A DNA stretch of 64,000 nt from Rhodopseudomonas pseudopalustris (GCF_900110435.1 NZ_FODT01000014.1:62001-126000), one strand, 5' to 3'; shown: positions 8,653-18,644, counted from the stretch's first letter. The notes: generated by a model not told the origin, from the letters alone. Program-made: numbers and translations.

Positions 8653-10020
8653 TCAGTTAGCCCGCGCCGGCGGCGGCGCGCCGGCGGGTTTGACGGCGCC
8701 CGGTTCGGCGGCAGCCTGCGGGGTGCGGCCGACCACCACGGTCAGCAGCCCATCGGACCACAGCCGCCTGGCGACGCGCTTGGCGTCGTCGAGCGTCACG
8801 GCGTCGACGATGGCGTTGCGCTTGTCGATGTAGTCGATCGGCAGGCCGTCATTCTGATACTGCAGCAGCGCCTGGGCGAGCTTGGCCGAGGTGTCGAGCG
8901 ACAGCATCTGCGAGCCCTTCAGATACGACTTCGCCTCGTCGAGCTCCTGCTGGGTCGGGCCCTCGTCGGCGATCCGCTTGACCTCGGCATCGATGGCGTC
9001 GATCGTTTGCGTCGCGCGGTCGGCGCGGGTGCCGGTGGCGCCGGTGAACAGCGCCGAACGCTCCATCCACAGCAACGACTCGTAGATCGAATACGCCAGC
9101 CCGCGCTTCTCGCGGACCTCGCGATACAGCCGCGACGACAGCGAGCCGCCGCCGAGGATGTGGTTGACCACATAGGCGGCCATGAAATCCGGATCGTGGC
9201 GCTTCAGGCCCGGTCCGCCGAACATCACCACGGTCTGCGGCACGTCGAGCGGCACAAAGCTGCGCTGCGGCGGCTTGGCGGCGACGATGTCGGCCACCGG
9301 CGCAAGCTGCGCCTTGGCCGGCAGGCTGCCGAAGGTGTCGTCCAGCAGCTTGGCGAGGGTCGCGGCGTCGACGTCGCCGACCACCGCGATGTTGAGCGTA
9401 TCCTTCGCCAGCACGCGGCCGACATAAGCCTTCATGTCGTCGACGGTGACCTTCGGCAGACTTTCCAGCGTGCCGGTCGAGGGCCGGCCATACGGATGAT
9501 CGCCGAACGCGACTTCGAGAAATTTGCGGGTCGCCATCGTGTTCGGATCGAGCGACTGGCGGCGCAGCGTCGAAATCAATTGCGCGCGGATTCGCTCGAC
9601 GTCCTTGCCCTCGAACCGCGGCGCGGTCAGCGCGGTGCGCACCAGACCAAACGCCTCGTCGCGGTTTTCCTTCAGCATTCGCAGCGAGCCGCGGAAATAA
9701 TCGCGGGTCACGTTGAACGACAGCTGGATGGCGCGGCGATCCATGCGCTCGTGGAACGTCGCCGAGTCCATGTCGCCCGAGCCTTCGTCGATCAGATTCG
9801 CCACCATGTGGCCGACGCCGGGCTTGTCGGCGGGGTCCTGGGTGGCGCCGCCGCCGAAAGAGTATTCCATCGAGATCAGCGGCACGGTCGCGTCCTGCAC
9901 GAACCACGCCTGGATGCCGCCCGGCGTCACCAGCTTCTGGATTTTCGCGGCCGCAAGACCTGGGGTCGCCGACCATGCGGCAGCGACGGCGATGGTGGCG
10001 GCGAGCGCGAAACGCTTCAT
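8653..10020 (-). CDS. Exported M16-family peptidase-like protein, non-catalytic partner
   Basis: 455 residues with a signal peptide (MKRFALAATIAVAAAWSATPGLAAA). The M16 (insulinase) fold is recognisable from HPYGRPSTGT, VVGDVDA and the C-half GGGSLSSRLYREVREKRGLAYS. The zinc motif HxxEH is missing: the equivalent place reads GVGHMVANLIDEG. It therefore probably pairs with the active M16 protein encoded just upstream, as in processing-peptidase-like dimers. The start at 10020 gives the signal peptide; a GTG overlapping the upstream stop, giving VSIARQS before it, is a possible alternative. Periplasmic or outer-membrane-facing location is inferred from the leader; the substrate is unknown. Confidence 0.88.
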   Translation of the reverse strand: MKRFALAATIAVAAAWSATPGLAAAKIQKLVTPGGIQAWFVQDATVPLISMEYSFGGGATQDPADKPGVGHMVANLIDEGSGDMDSATFHERMDRRAIQLSFNVTRDYFRGSLRMLKENRDEAFGLVRTALTAPRFEGKDVERIRAQLISTLRRQSLDPNTMATRKFLEVAFGDHPYGRPSTGTLESLPKVTVDDMKAYVGRVLAKDTLNIAVVGDVDAATLAKLLDDTFGSLPAKAQLAPVADIVAAKPPQRSFVPLDVPQTVVMFGGPGLKRHDPDFMAAYVVNHILGGGSLSSRLYREVREKRGLAYSIYESLLWMERSALFTGATGTRADRATQTIDAIDAEVKRIADEGPTQQELDEAKSYLKGSQMLSLDTSAKLAQALLQYQNDGLPIDYIDKRNAIVDAVTLDDAKRVARRLWSDGLLTVVVGRTPQAAAEPGAVKPAGAPPPARAN

Positions 10021-10037
10021 GGATTGGCGTGCGATGC

Positions 10038-11423
10038 TCACGAGCGCTTCTCCTCGGGCTTCGGCAACGTGCCCTTGACCAGATAGCCGGTGACCGAGCG
10101 GTTGCGGTCGAGGAACTGCTGCGCCACGGCGCGGACCTGGTCCGAGGTGACGGCGCGGATGCGATCCGGCCAGGTCTGGATGTCCTGCACGCTGAGACCT
10201 GAGGTCAGCGCCGCGCCGTACCAGCGCGCCAGCGTCACCTGATTGTCCTGCGCATAGATCGCCTCGGCGATCAGTTGCGTCTTCACCCGCTCGAGGTCCT
10301 CGGAGCGGACCGGATTGCGGACGAGTTCGGCGATCACGTTGTCGATCCCCTTCTCGATCTCGGAGAACTCGACGCCCGGCCTCGGCGTCGCCGCGATGAC
10401 GAACTGGCTGTCGTCGAGCGCGGTGCCTTGATAGTTGGCGCCGACGCTGATCGCGAGCGGACGGTCGATCACCAGCGCACGATAGAGATAGGAGTTGCTG
10501 CCGCCGCCCATCAGCTGCGCCAGCACTTCCAGCGCGGGGCTGTCGCCCTTGGCGGCGGTGACCGCCGACGGCGCCAGATAATAGCGCCGCACGTTCGGCT
10601 GCTCGACCCGCGGATCGGCCAGCGTCACGGTGCGCGGCCCGGCGGAGGTCGGCTCCTGCGGGCGCACGCGCTGCGCCGCGATCGCCGGCTGCGGCGGGAT
10701 CGCGCCGTAGGTGCGCTCGATCGCCGGCCGGATCTGCGCGGCATCGACGTCGCCGGCGATCACCAGGGTGGCGTTGTTCGGCGCGTAGAAGCGGCGATAG
10801 AACGCCAGCGCATCCTCGCGGTCGAGCTTCTGGATTTCCTGGTGCCAGCCGATCACCGGGCGGCCGTAGGGGTGGTTCAGATACAGCGCCGCCATGATCT
10901 GTTCGGTCAACCGCGCGTCGGGATTGTTGGCGACCCGCATGTTGTATTCTTCGAGGACGACGTCGCGCTCGGGCAGCACGTTCTCGTCCTTCAGCACCAG
11001 ACCGGTCATCCGATCGGCCTCGAGCTCCATCATCCGATCGAGATGTTCGCGCGGCACGCGCTGGAAATAGCCGGTGTAGTCGACCGAAGTGAATGCGTTC
11101 TCGTTGCCGCCGATCTTCAGCACCGTCTGCGAGAACTCGCCGGCCGGGTGCTTGGCGGTGCCCTTGAACATCAGATGCTCGAGGAAATGCGCGAGTCCGG
11201 ACTTGCCGGGCGTCTCGTCGGCGGAGCCGACCTTGTACCAGATCATCTGCGTCACCACCGGGGTGCGATGATCCGGGATCACCACCACGTTCAGCCCGTT
11301 GCCGAGCGTGAAGGTGGCGGGCGGATCGGCGGTGACGCTTTGCGCCGCCGCGGGACCCGCAAGGCAGAGGGTGGCGGCGAGAACGGCGAGCGCGGCGCGC
11401 GGGCGAGCAATGGACACGGTCAT
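10038..11423 (-). CDS. Exported M16-family zinc peptidase, catalytic partner
   Basis: 461 residues with a signal peptide ending near LAGPAAAQ. The inverted zinc motif HFLEH is at 79-83 (His79, Glu82, His83), and EEYNMRVANNPDARLTEQ later supplies the third ligand region. The C-terminal half has the usual GGGSNSYLYRALV and lacks a second zinc site, as expected for one M16 repeat pair. It lies immediately upstream of the HxxEH-lacking partner on the same strand and probably forms a heterodimer with it. The role in envelope peptide or protein turnover is inferred. Confidence 0.92.
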   Translation of the reverse strand: MTVSIARPRAALAVLAATLCLAGPAAAQSVTADPPATFTLGNGLNVVVIPDHRTPVVTQMIWYKVGSADETPGKSGLAHFLEHLMFKGTAKHPAGEFSQTVLKIGGNENAFTSVDYTGYFQRVPREHLDRMMELEADRMTGLVLKDENVLPERDVVLEEYNMRVANNPDARLTEQIMAALYLNHPYGRPVIGWHQEIQKLDREDALAFYRRFYAPNNATLVIAGDVDAAQIRPAIERTYGAIPPQPAIAAQRVRPQEPTSAGPRTVTLADPRVEQPNVRRYYLAPSAVTAAKGDSPALEVLAQLMGGGSNSYLYRALVIDRPLAISVGANYQGTALDDSQFVIAATPRPGVEFSEIEKGIDNVIAELVRNPVRSEDLERVKTQLIAEAIYAQDNQVTLARWYGAALTSGLSVQDIQTWPDRIRAVTSDQVRAVAQQFLDRNRSVTGYLVKGTLPKPEEKRS

Positions 11424-11577
11424 GTCGAGGCAATCATCCCGGTGGGAGAGATCGGATCAGGCTGGCAGGCGACGAACCGCAGGCGCACCGATGACGGGCG
11501 CTTTCCGGCGATCGTCGTAAGCGATGAATGCGCGGAGCCGCACCCGGCGGGCAAGACGATCGAAACCGAGCCTCGGC

Positions 11578-12321
11578 TCAATTGCTGACTTCTTTGCCCG
11601 TCATCACGTCGATGCGCTTGTTGCCGAGCGCTTCCTTCGGGCCGGTGCCGTAAGCGAAATTCGGAGACGGCGTCTGATAGCCGCTCGGCGGCTGGGTCAG
11701 CGTCTCGCGCGTCGGCTCGCCGGTGAACGGCGCGGTTTCGGTCTTGTTTCCGCCCCCGAACAGGCTGCCCAGGCTGCCGTTGAAGCCGAGCTGGGACGGG
11801 CTCAGCATCGGATTGTTCTGCTGAGTGCCGGGCTGAACCGGATCGTTGTTGGTGCCCTTGCTGGCATCGGCGCGGACCGCATTCAGTTCCGAAGGCATCA
11901 GCGGCCGGGCCGATTCGGTCGGCGTCGGCTTGCTCTTACGGGCGGCGGCGCGGGCGTCCCTGCGGGCCTGCACATCCGGGTCCTTCGGCCAGTTCGGCGC
12001 ATTCACGTCCTTGGCGGAGGCTTCCGGAGGCGGCAATTCGAGCTGGCGCGGCACCACCAGCGGCGAACGCTCGCGGTAATTGATGCCGGAATTCTCCATA
12101 TTGGTGGCGCCGATGCCGCTCATCAGGCCCTTGATGATCTTCTCCTCGAAGGTGGAGTCGTCATCCTCGGTTTCCTGCGCGCGCGCCATGCCGCCGCTCA
12201 GCACCAGTCCAACGCCAAGCGCGACCGCAGCCAGACGGGCGGCGCGCAGCATCGTCGCGGGCGACTGCTGCAGAATCCGGAAAGTGCGTGCGGTCTGGCG
12301 CATGGCGTTGATCCTGTTCAC
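11578..12321 (-). CDS. Conserved exported protein of unknown function
   Basis: 247 residues. A long basic N-terminus leads into a hydrophobic segment (AAVALGVGLVLSGGMARAQ) that looks like a signal peptide, then TEDDDSTFEEKIIKGLMSGIGA, a charged helix. The remainder is rich in Pro, Asn, Gln and Ser and is probably disordered (PSQLGFNGSLGSLFGGG, QPPSGYQTPSPNFAYG). No enzyme motif is visible. It lies between lspA and the M16 pair on the same strand; being an exported product next to the lipoprotein signal peptidase gene suggests an envelope role. It has no lipobox itself. Confidence 0.7.
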   Translation of the reverse strand: MNRINAMRQTARTFRILQQSPATMLRAARLAAVALGVGLVLSGGMARAQETEDDDSTFEEKIIKGLMSGIGATNMENSGINYRERSPLVVPRQLELPPPEASAKDVNAPNWPKDPDVQARRDARAAARKSKPTPTESARPLMPSELNAVRADASKGTNNDPVQPGTQQNNPMLSPSQLGFNGSLGSLFGGGNKTETAPFTGEPTRETLTQPPSGYQTPSPNFAYGTGPKEALGNKRIDVMTGKEVSN

Positions 12322-12392
12322 GTCTTGCGATCGGCCGCCGGCCGCGACAGATCGCCGGCCGGCCCTCGCCGCGCTGCCCGTATCGTCCGGGA

Positions 12393-12890
12393 TCAGGGCG
12401 CTTTTACGGCGTGAGCCCCGAACAAGGAATCATACAGCAGGGCAGCCACCCCGACAACGATCGCCGCGTCGGCAAGGTTAAAGACGTACCAGCTATAGGT
12501 CTTTCCGGCGATTTCGGCGTGAAACAAGGCGAAATCGACCACCGCGCCGTAGGAAAGCCGATCGATCGCATTGCCGATCGCGCCGCCGATGATCAGGCCG
12601 AGGCCGATTGTCGCGAACCTTGTCGTCGAGCGCGCCATCCAGATCGCCAGCACCACGATCGCAACGGCCTTGAACGCCAGCATGATCGCCTGCCCGACCG
12701 GCCCCTGGTCGGAAAACCAGCCGTAGGAAATCCCGGTGTTCCAGGCCAGCACCAGGTCGAAGAACGGCGTGACACGGACCGCGCCGCGACGGGCGATGTC
12801 GAACACATAGAGCAGCCAGAGCTTCGACGCCTGATCGAGCACCAGCGCGACGGCGGCGGCGACAATGCCGAGGCGGACGGGCGAGGTCAT
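12393..12890 (-). CDS. lspA: Lipoprotein signal peptidase II
   Basis: 165 residues and four hydrophobic segments, the standard size and topology of the inner-membrane aspartyl protease that removes the signal peptide from diacylglyceryl prolipoproteins. The catalytic aspartates are Asp119 (YGAVVDF) and Asp141 (FNLADAAI); WNTGISYG and GNAIDR are also conserved. It follows ileS on the same strand, a frequent bacterial arrangement, here separated by a 150-bp gap filled with repeats. Confidence 0.96.
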   Translation of the reverse strand: MTSPVRLGIVAAAVALVLDQASKLWLLYVFDIARRGAVRVTPFFDLVLAWNTGISYGWFSDQGPVGQAIMLAFKAVAIVVLAIWMARSTTRFATIGLGLIIGGAIGNAIDRLSYGAVVDFALFHAEIAGKTYSWYVFNLADAAIVVGVAALLYDSLFGAHAVKAP

Positions 12891-12915
12891 GGCGTGGCCC
12901 CGGCCCGATCACGAA

Positions 12916-13043
12916 GCGTCGTCCGCACGCAGGCGGGGACCGAGACGCCGTGTCGGGTCAGTAGAAGCGACGCATTGATCATCGGCTTTGCTCGAACGCA
13001 GGCGGGAGGGGCATGGGTCCCCGCCTGCGCGGGGACGACGAGA
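12916..13043. repeat. Intergenic palindromic repeat pair (CGCAGGCGGGGAC type)
   Basis: The ileS-lspA gap holds two inverted copies: GTCGTCCGCACGCAGGCGGG on the left, and GGGTCCCCGCCTGCGCGGGG ending GACGAC on the right, each able to form its own hairpin. In other frames this sequence encodes the VPAQAGTHAP-type peptide often mis-annotated in Rhizobiales. No real gene is present here. Confidence 0.75.
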
Positions 13044-13046
13044 GTC

Positions 13047-16000
13047 TCAGACCGGAGCCCCCAGCGCCTTCCACTCGCGCAGCGCCTGGGCGTCGCGCGG
13101 CGAGACGTCGGGATAGTCGGGATCGCTGCCGACGCTCGACAGTATCTTCCAGGAGCGGGCGCATTTGGCGCCCTGCGCGCGTTCGACCACCACCGCGACG
13201 TTGGCCAGCTCCGGCAGCCGGAAGGCATCCGCCGGCGGCGTGTCGTTGTCGCGCAGGATCTCGACCATTGCGTTCGAGGTGATGCAGATTTCGGCCCAAT
13301 CGACGTCGAAAATGTCGCCCATGAATTGTTCGGGCAGATAGATCATCGGCGAAGCTTCGAGCGACGAGCCGATCCGCTTCGCCGCGCGCTCGACTTCCAG
13401 TGCGCCGGTGACGACGCGGCGCACCGCGCGGATCAGCGTCCACTTCTTCGCCAGCGCATCATCGCGATAGGCGCCGAGTTCGAGCGGGAACAGCGTCAGA
13501 TGCACGCTCGGCTCGGCGTCGGGGCGAACCATCGCCCACGCCTCGTCGGCGGTGAACGACAGCACCGGCGCCAGCCATTTCAGGAGCGCGTCGCAGATGA
13601 TGTCGATCGCGGTCAGCGCCGCCTTGCGCGCCAGCGAGGACGGCGGGTCGCAATACAGCGTGTCCTTGCGGATGTCGAAGTAGAACGCCGACAATTCGGT
13701 GTTCATGAAGGTGGCGAGCGAGGCGACCACGGTCTTGTAGTCGAATTCCGCATAGGCGGCGCGCACCACAGCACTTTGTTCGGCGAGCTGATGCAGCATC
13801 AGCCGCTCCAGCTCGGGCATGTCGGCGAACGCCACCGCCTCGTCGCGTTTGAAATGATGCAGCGTGCCGAGCATCCAGCGGATCGAGTTGCGCAGCTTGC
13901 GATACGTCTCGACCACGTTCTTCAGAATCTCGGGGCCGATACGCTGGTCGTCGGCGTAGTCGGTGGCGCACACCCACAGCCGCAGGATGTCGGCGCCGGA
14001 TTGCGCGATCACCTTCTGCGGCTCGACGGTGTTGCCGATCGACTTCGACATCTTGCGGCCCTGCTCGTCGAGCGTGAAGCCGTGGGTCAGCACCACGTCG
14101 TAGGGCGCGCGGCCGCGGGTGCCGCAGCTTTCCAGCAACGACGAGTGGAACCAGCCGCGATGCTGGTCCGAGCCTTCGAGATACATCACGGTGTCGGCGC
14201 CGCCGTCGACCTTGCGACGGATGCCGGCGAGGCCGGGGAAGTGAACTGGATCTTCCAGCACGAAAGCGTGGCTCGAGCCCGAGTCGAACCAGACATCGAG
14301 AATATCGTCGACCTTCTGCCAGTCTTCATTGGCGAGCGAGCCGAGGAACCGATCGCGCGCGCCTTCCATGTACCAGGCGTCGGCGCCCTCTTCGACGAAG
14401 GCGTCGGCGATGCGCTTGTTGACCTCGTCATTGACGAGAATCTCGGCGGAGCCGTCGCCCTTCTCGCGCACGAACACCGCGATCGGCACGCCCCAGGCGC
14501 GCTGCCGCGAGATCACCCAGTCGGGCCGGCCGGAGATCATGCCGTTGATGCGGTTTTGCCCCGCCGCCGGCACCCATTGGGTGACCGAGATCGCCTGCAG
14601 CGCCCTCGCTCGGAGAGTATCACCTTGCAGCGCATCGCTGAGCGCCCCCTCTCCCACTTGCGGGGGAGGGGAGGAAGCGGCGATGTCCTTGTCCATCGCG
14701 ATGAACCATTGCGGCGTGTTGCGGAAGATCACCGGCTTCTTCGAGCGCCACGAATGCGGATATTGGTGCTTGAGCTTGCCGCGCGCCAGCAGCGCGCCGC
14801 GCTCGATCAGCGCCTGGATCACCGCCTCGTTGGCGTCGCCCTTCTCGCCCTTGTCGTTGATCACCCGCTTGCCGACGAAGCCCGGCGCGTGCTCCGTGAA
14901 CGCGCCGTTCTCGTCGACGGTGTAGGGGATCGCCGACGAGATGCCCCGCGCTTCCAGCGCGCGGGCATTGTGCATCCAGATGTCGAAGTCCTCGCGGCCA
15001 TGGCCCGGCGCGGTGTGGACGAAGCCGGTGCCGGTGTCGTCGGTGACGTGATCGCCGTCGAGCAGCGGGACGGTGAATTCATAGCCGCCGGCGAGGCCGC
15101 GCAGCGGATGCGCGCATTCGATCGCCTTCAGGACGTCAGGTGCAACGGCCGAAACCTTGTCATACGCAGCGACACGCGCCTGCTTGAATACGCTTTCAGC
15201 GAGCGCATCGGCGAGGATCAGCAGATCGCCAGTCTTGGCCCAATTATCAGCCGGCGCGTCGGTGACCTTGTAGAGACCGTAGCCGATCTTGGACGAGAAG
15301 CTGATCGCGCGGTTGCCCGGCAGCGTCCACGGCGTGGTGGTCCAGATCACGACGCTGGCGCTGCTCACCGCCGCATCGCCGGACTTCACCGCAAATTTCA
15401 CCCACACCGTATCCGAAGTGTAGTCCTCGTACTCGACCTCGGCCTCGGCCAGCGCGGTCTTTTCGACCACGCTCCACATCACCGGCTTAGAGCCGCGATA
15501 CAGCGTGCCGTTGGCGGCGAATTTCATCAGTTCGCGGGCGATCTGGGCTTCGGCGAAGTAGTCCATCGTGGCGTAGGGATGGTCCCAGTCGCCGATCAGG
15601 CCGAGCCGCTTGAATTCCTCGCGCTGCACGTTGAGCCACTTCGTCGCGTAGGCGCGGCATTCCTTGCGGAACGCGACCATCGCCGTCGAATCTTTGAAGT
15701 TCGGCTTCGGCTTGCCCTTGGAGCGGTAGTTCTCCTCCTCGATCTTCCATTCGATCGGCAGACCGTGGCAGTCCCAGCCCGGCACATAGTTGGAATCGTA
15801 GCCGAGCATCTGCTGGCTCTTGGTCACGACGTCCTTGAGGATCTTGTTGAGCGCGTGCCCGATATGGATGTTGCCGTTGGCGTAAGGCGGGCCGTCGTGC
15901 AGCACGAATTTGGCGCGGCCCCGGGCAGCTTCGCGCAGCTTGCCGTAGAGGTCGATCTCTTCCCAGCGCTTGAGCAATTCCGGCTCGCGCTGCGGCAGCC

Positions 16001-16085
16001 CGGCGCGCATCGGAAACTCCGTCTGCGGCAGGAAGAGCGTCTTGGAATAGTCGTTGACGTCGGATTTTTCAGACTTGTCGGACAT
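13047..16085 (-). CDS. ileS: Isoleucyl-tRNA synthetase
   Basis: 1012 residues, a class I aminoacyl-tRNA synthetase charging tRNA-Ile. HIGH is at 74-77, KMSKS near residue 675 ([10 protein letters not shown]), and the editing domain lies between ([23 protein letters not shown]). Two oddities are visible. First, a palindromic repeat is inserted in frame after FIAMDKDIA (see 14642-14674). Second, the C-terminal zinc knuckle is reduced to KCARSW with a single cysteine; the second cysteine pair is absent, a state that may be normal in this lineage. The start at 16085 is followed by [22 protein letters not shown], which fits the family. Confidence 0.97.
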   Translation of the reverse strand: MSDKSEKSDVNDYSKTLFLPQTEFPMRAGLPQREPELLKRWEEIDLYGKLREAARGRAKFVLHDGPPYANGNIHIGHALNKILKDVVTKSQQMLGYDSNYVPGWDCHGLPIEWKIEEENYRSKGKPKPNFKDSTAMVAFRKECRAYATKWLNVQREEFKRLGLIGDWDHPYATMDYFAEAQIARELMKFAANGTLYRGSKPVMWSVVEKTALAEAEVEYEDYTSDTVWVKFAVKSGDAAVSSASVVIWTTTPWTLPGNRAISFSSKIGYGLYKVTDAPADNWAKTGDLLILADALAESVFKQARVAAYDKVSAVAPDVLKAIECAHPLRGLAGGYEFTVPLLDGDHVTDDTGTGFVHTAPGHGREDFDIWMHNARALEARGISSAIPYTVDENGAFTEHAPGFVGKRVINDKGEKGDANEAVIQALIERGALLARGKLKHQYPHSWRSKKPVIFRNTPQWFIAMDKDIAASSPPPQVGEGALSDALQGDTLRARALQAISVTQWVPAAGQNRINGMISGRPDWVISRQRAWGVPIAVFVREKGDGSAEILVNDEVNKRIADAFVEEGADAWYMEGARDRFLGSLANEDWQKVDDILDVWFDSGSSHAFVLEDPVHFPGLAGIRRKVDGGADTVMYLEGSDQHRGWFHSSLLESCGTRGRAPYDVVLTHGFTLDEQGRKMSKSIGNTVEPQKVIAQSGADILRLWVCATDYADDQRIGPEILKNVVETYRKLRNSIRWMLGTLHHFKRDEAVAFADMPELERLMLHQLAEQSAVVRAAYAEFDYKTVVASLATFMNTELSAFYFDIRKDTLYCDPPSSLARKAALTAIDIICDALLKWLAPVLSFTADEAWAMVRPDAEPSVHLTLFPLELGAYRDDALAKKWTLIRAVRRVVTGALEVERAAKRIGSSLEASPMIYLPEQFMGDIFDVDWAEICITSNAMVEILRDNDTPPADAFRLPELANVAVVVERAQGAKCARSWKILSSVGSDPDYPDVSPRDAQALREWKALGAPV
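14642..14674 (-). repeat. Palindromic repeat inserted in frame inside ileS
   Basis: GCGCCCCCTCTCCCACTTGC followed by GGGGGAGGGGAGG forms a hairpin of the same CCCTCTCCC/GGGAGAGGG type seen between genes at 35660-35763. On the coding strand it adds [12 protein letters not shown] to IleS between FIAMDKDIA and GDTLRARAL. It keeps the reading frame and falls in a segment whose length is expected to vary between species. Confidence 0.75.
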
Positions 16086-16263
16086 GGAAGCTCTGGGTCA
16101 AGAGGCGCTGACGCGATCGATCGCGACGAATTGGACGGGTCCCGGTCTTGCGCCGAACTCAAAGCTCAGGCGGAAGCCGGGCCGCTAATGCTGATGATGG
16201 CGCGCCGTGCAGACATGCGGCTTTCATTAGCAGGCGGCTGCAGGATCGCAAAGCCCCGCGGTT

Positions 16264-16839
16264 TCATCCTTGCGTCTGGCCGGGATCGTTTCCGATCCGC
16301 CGGGCCGGATTTCCCACCACCGTGGCGCCTGCGGGCACATCGCGGGTGACGACGCTGCCGGCGCCGATCACGGCGCCATCGCCGATGGTGACGCCCGGGA
16401 CGATGATCGCCCCGCCGCCGATCCAGACGTCGCTGCCGATCTTGACCGGGCGGCCGAATTCGAGCCCGTCGCGGCGGGTGGCGGCGTCGCGGGGATGGTC
16501 GGCGGCGTAGATCTGCACCGCCGGACCGATCTGGGTGCGGTCGCCGATCGTGACGGCGACGATATCGAGGATCACGCAGTTGAAATTGAGAAAGACGCCA
16601 TCGCCGAGCGAGATATTGTAGCCGTAATCGCAGAAGAACGGCGGCCGGACCACCGCGCCCTGGCCGACATGCCGAAAATGCTCCGACAGCAGCCCGTGAC
16701 GCTCCGAAGCGGGCAGCGCGCCCGTGGCATTGTAGCGGGTGAGCCAGACCTTGTTGGCGGCCTCATCGGCGGCCAGCTCCGGTCCGCCGGGGCGATACAA
16801 CTCGCCCGCCAGCATCTTCTGCTTTTCGGTCTTCGTCAT
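16264..16839 (-). CDS. maa: Maltose/galactoside O-acetyltransferase family protein (left-handed beta-helix)
   Basis: 191 residues. The N-terminal Mac domain (TEKQKMLAGELYRPGGPEL) is followed by hexapeptide repeats (VKIGSDVWIGGGAIIVPGV, VTIGDGAVIGAG), with the catalytic histidine in YAADHPRD near 114. It moves acetyl from acetyl-CoA to a sugar hydroxyl; the natural acceptor is not known for most members. Its ATG overlaps the ribF stop by four bases, so it is translated from the ribF message. The symbol is by family resemblance. Confidence 0.88.
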   Translation of the reverse strand: MTKTEKQKMLAGELYRPGGPELAADEAANKVWLTRYNATGALPASERHGLLSEHFRHVGQGAVVRPPFFCDYGYNISLGDGVFLNFNCVILDIVAVTIGDRTQIGPAVQIYAADHPRDAATRRDGLEFGRPVKIGSDVWIGGGAIIVPGVTIGDGAVIGAGSVVTRDVPAGATVVGNPARRIGNDPGQTQG

Positions 16840-17804
16840 CCGACCTCACCGAGCCTGGGGAATGCACCGTGATCGGCGGCGAGCGCCGCCCGGGCGCGGG
16901 CCGAGTCATCGTCCATCTGCCGCACCAGCGCCTCGGCGCTCTCGAACTTCTCCTCGTCGCGAATGAAGGCGATGAAGGCGATGTCGAGCCGCTCGCCGTA
17001 GAGCGAGCCGTTGAAGTCGAACAGGAAGGTCTCGAGCAGCGGCGCGCCGTTGTCGAAGGTCGGTCGGCGGCCGAAATTGGCGACCGCATCATAGTGCTTG
17101 CCGTCGCGGCCGACCCGCACGGCATAGATGCCGTGCTTCAGGCCGCAATGCGGATCGAGCCGGATGTTGGCGGTCGGGTAGCCGAGCTCGCGACCGCGCT
17201 TCTCGCCATGGATCACCTCGCCGGTGATGAACCACGGGCTGCCCAGCATCTCGGTGGCGGCGGCGATGTGGCCCTCTTCGAGCGCCCTGCGGATTGCGCT
17301 CGACGACACCGGATGATCGCCGAAATCGATATGCGGCTGAACGTCGACCTCGATGCCGAGCGCCGGCGCCTCGGCGACCAGCAGGCTCGGCGAGCCGCCG
17401 CGGCCCTTGCCGAAATGGAAATCGTAGCCGACCGCGATGCCCTGCACGCCGAGCCGGCCGACCAGTTCGTGATTGATGAAATCATGCGCCGTGGTGGCGG
17501 CGCGGCCGGCGTCGAAGCGCAGCACGACCGCGCCGTCGAGCCCGGCGCCGGCCAAAAGCCGCAGCTTGGCGGGCTCGTCGGTCAGCCGGAATTGCGGGGT
17601 GTCGGGACTGAAGAATTTGCGCGGATGCGGCTCGAACGTTACCGCGAACGCCGGCGCGCGGCGGACCCGCGCCATCTCGAGGCATGCCCCGATCACGGCG
17701 CGATGACCCCGATGTACGCCGTCGAAATTGCCCATCGCAACCACCGCCCCCTTCGGGATGGCGGACGCGGGGGTGTCATCGCGGATCACGGCAAAGCCAG
17801 TCAT
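16836..17804 (-). CDS. ribF: Bifunctional riboflavin kinase / FAD synthetase
   Basis: 322 residues, converting riboflavin to FMN and FMN to FAD. The N-terminal adenylyltransferase has GNFDGVHRGH at 25-34 and a GYDFHFGKGR strand; ISSTxIR-type SSSAIRRALEEG follows. The C-terminal flavokinase begins at VIHGEKRGRELGYPTANI, which includes the PTAN metal/ATP motif. It lies upstream of the acetyltransferase gene with an ATGA overlap. Cytoplasmic. Length is normal. Confidence 0.95.
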   Translation of the reverse strand: MTGFAVIRDDTPASAIPKGAVVAMGNFDGVHRGHRAVIGACLEMARVRRAPAFAVTFEPHPRKFFSPDTPQFRLTDEPAKLRLLAGAGLDGAVVLRFDAGRAATTAHDFINHELVGRLGVQGIAVGYDFHFGKGRGGSPSLLVAEAPALGIEVDVQPHIDFGDHPVSSSAIRRALEEGHIAAATEMLGSPWFITGEVIHGEKRGRELGYPTANIRLDPHCGLKHGIYAVRVGRDGKHYDAVANFGRRPTFDNGAPLLETFLFDFNGSLYGERLDIAFIAFIRDEEKFESAEALVRQMDDDSARARAALAADHGAFPRLGEVG

Positions 17805-17951
17805 GTCGGATTCATTCGTCGCTTCAAGGTGGGAGCAGGACCGTGACGCGGAGCCGCGCGCGAAGTCAAGATACGGGCGAGCCCGGCACTCGTCGCCGCG
17901 ACCATGCGGAGGCGGTTCGCCGCATTTTGACGGCTGGAACCGGCGATTCCG

Positions 17952-18644
17952 TCAGCCGCCGCGGACCGGCGGCACCTCGAGCCGCTCACGCCGGCAGGCG
18001 CGCCGGTCGATCTCCTCGCAGGCGCGGAACTGCAAATCCTTGCTCATGCAGATCCGAACTTCGGTCAGCCGGGTGCGATCACAGGTCACGGCGATCGCCG
18101 AACTGCTCAGCCCCGGGTTGACCTTGATGAAGGCATCCTCGACCTCGGCAGGCGTCACCGTCCGGGTTTCCTTGGGGTCGATGAAATCCGGCGGGATGCG
18201 CACGGCGGCACGCGCCTTGCGGATATCCTCGAAATAGGTGCGCGCCGAGGTGCCGGCGCAGGTGCCGTGCTTGTCCCACTCATTGTAGATCAGCCCGGGC
18301 GCCGGCATCAGGTCGAGCATCGAGTTCATGATGCGGCGGTCGAGCCGCGGCGCCGGCCGCTCGCAATATTCCGGAAAGCCGCGCTCATATTGCGGCCACA
18401 GCCCATGCACCACGAACGAGAATGGCCGGCCGCCGCACTGGATCTGCTGCGACCGCCCTGCATTGCCGCGCTCCGACGCCTGCTCGCAGAATGAAGGCGA
18501 CCAAGACAGCGCCAGCACATAGAAATCGAACTCGCCCGCCGCGTTCTGACGCCGGTCCTGCGCCGGCGCGGCGGTGGACAGCAAAGCGGCCGCGCACGCG
18601 GCAAAAACGGCGATCATCGACCACCGGCTCGAGATGAAATCCAT
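17952..18644 (-). CDS. Secreted ribonuclease T2 family protein
   Basis: 230 residues from the ATG at 18644, which opens a convincing signal peptide (MDFISSRWSMIAVFAACAAALLSTAAPAQ). Both catalytic segments are present: CAS I FVVHGLWPQ with His80, and CAS II NEWDKHGTC with Glu122 and His126. Cysteines are placed for disulfides, as expected for an exported enzyme. It should cut RNA without base preference in the periplasm or outside the cell, probably for phosphate and nucleotide scavenging. The frame is open to 18704, but the extra 20 residues do not look like a leader. Confidence 0.92.
   Translation of the reverse strand: MDFISSRWSMIAVFAACAAALLSTAAPAQDRRQNAAGEFDFYVLALSWSPSFCEQASERGNAGRSQQIQCGGRPFSFVVHGLWPQYERGFPEYCERPAPRLDRRIMNSMLDLMPAPGLIYNEWDKHGTCAGTSARTYFEDIRKARAAVRIPPDFIDPKETRTVTPAEVEDAFIKVNPGLSSSAIAVTCDRTRLTEVRICMSKDLQFRACEEIDRRACRRERLEVPPVRGG

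Noticed and set aside
8653-11433. A single 926-residue fusion of both M16 proteins
   Set aside because: The first part is a shadow frame of the upstream M16 gene; the real second protein starts with its own signal peptide at 10020.
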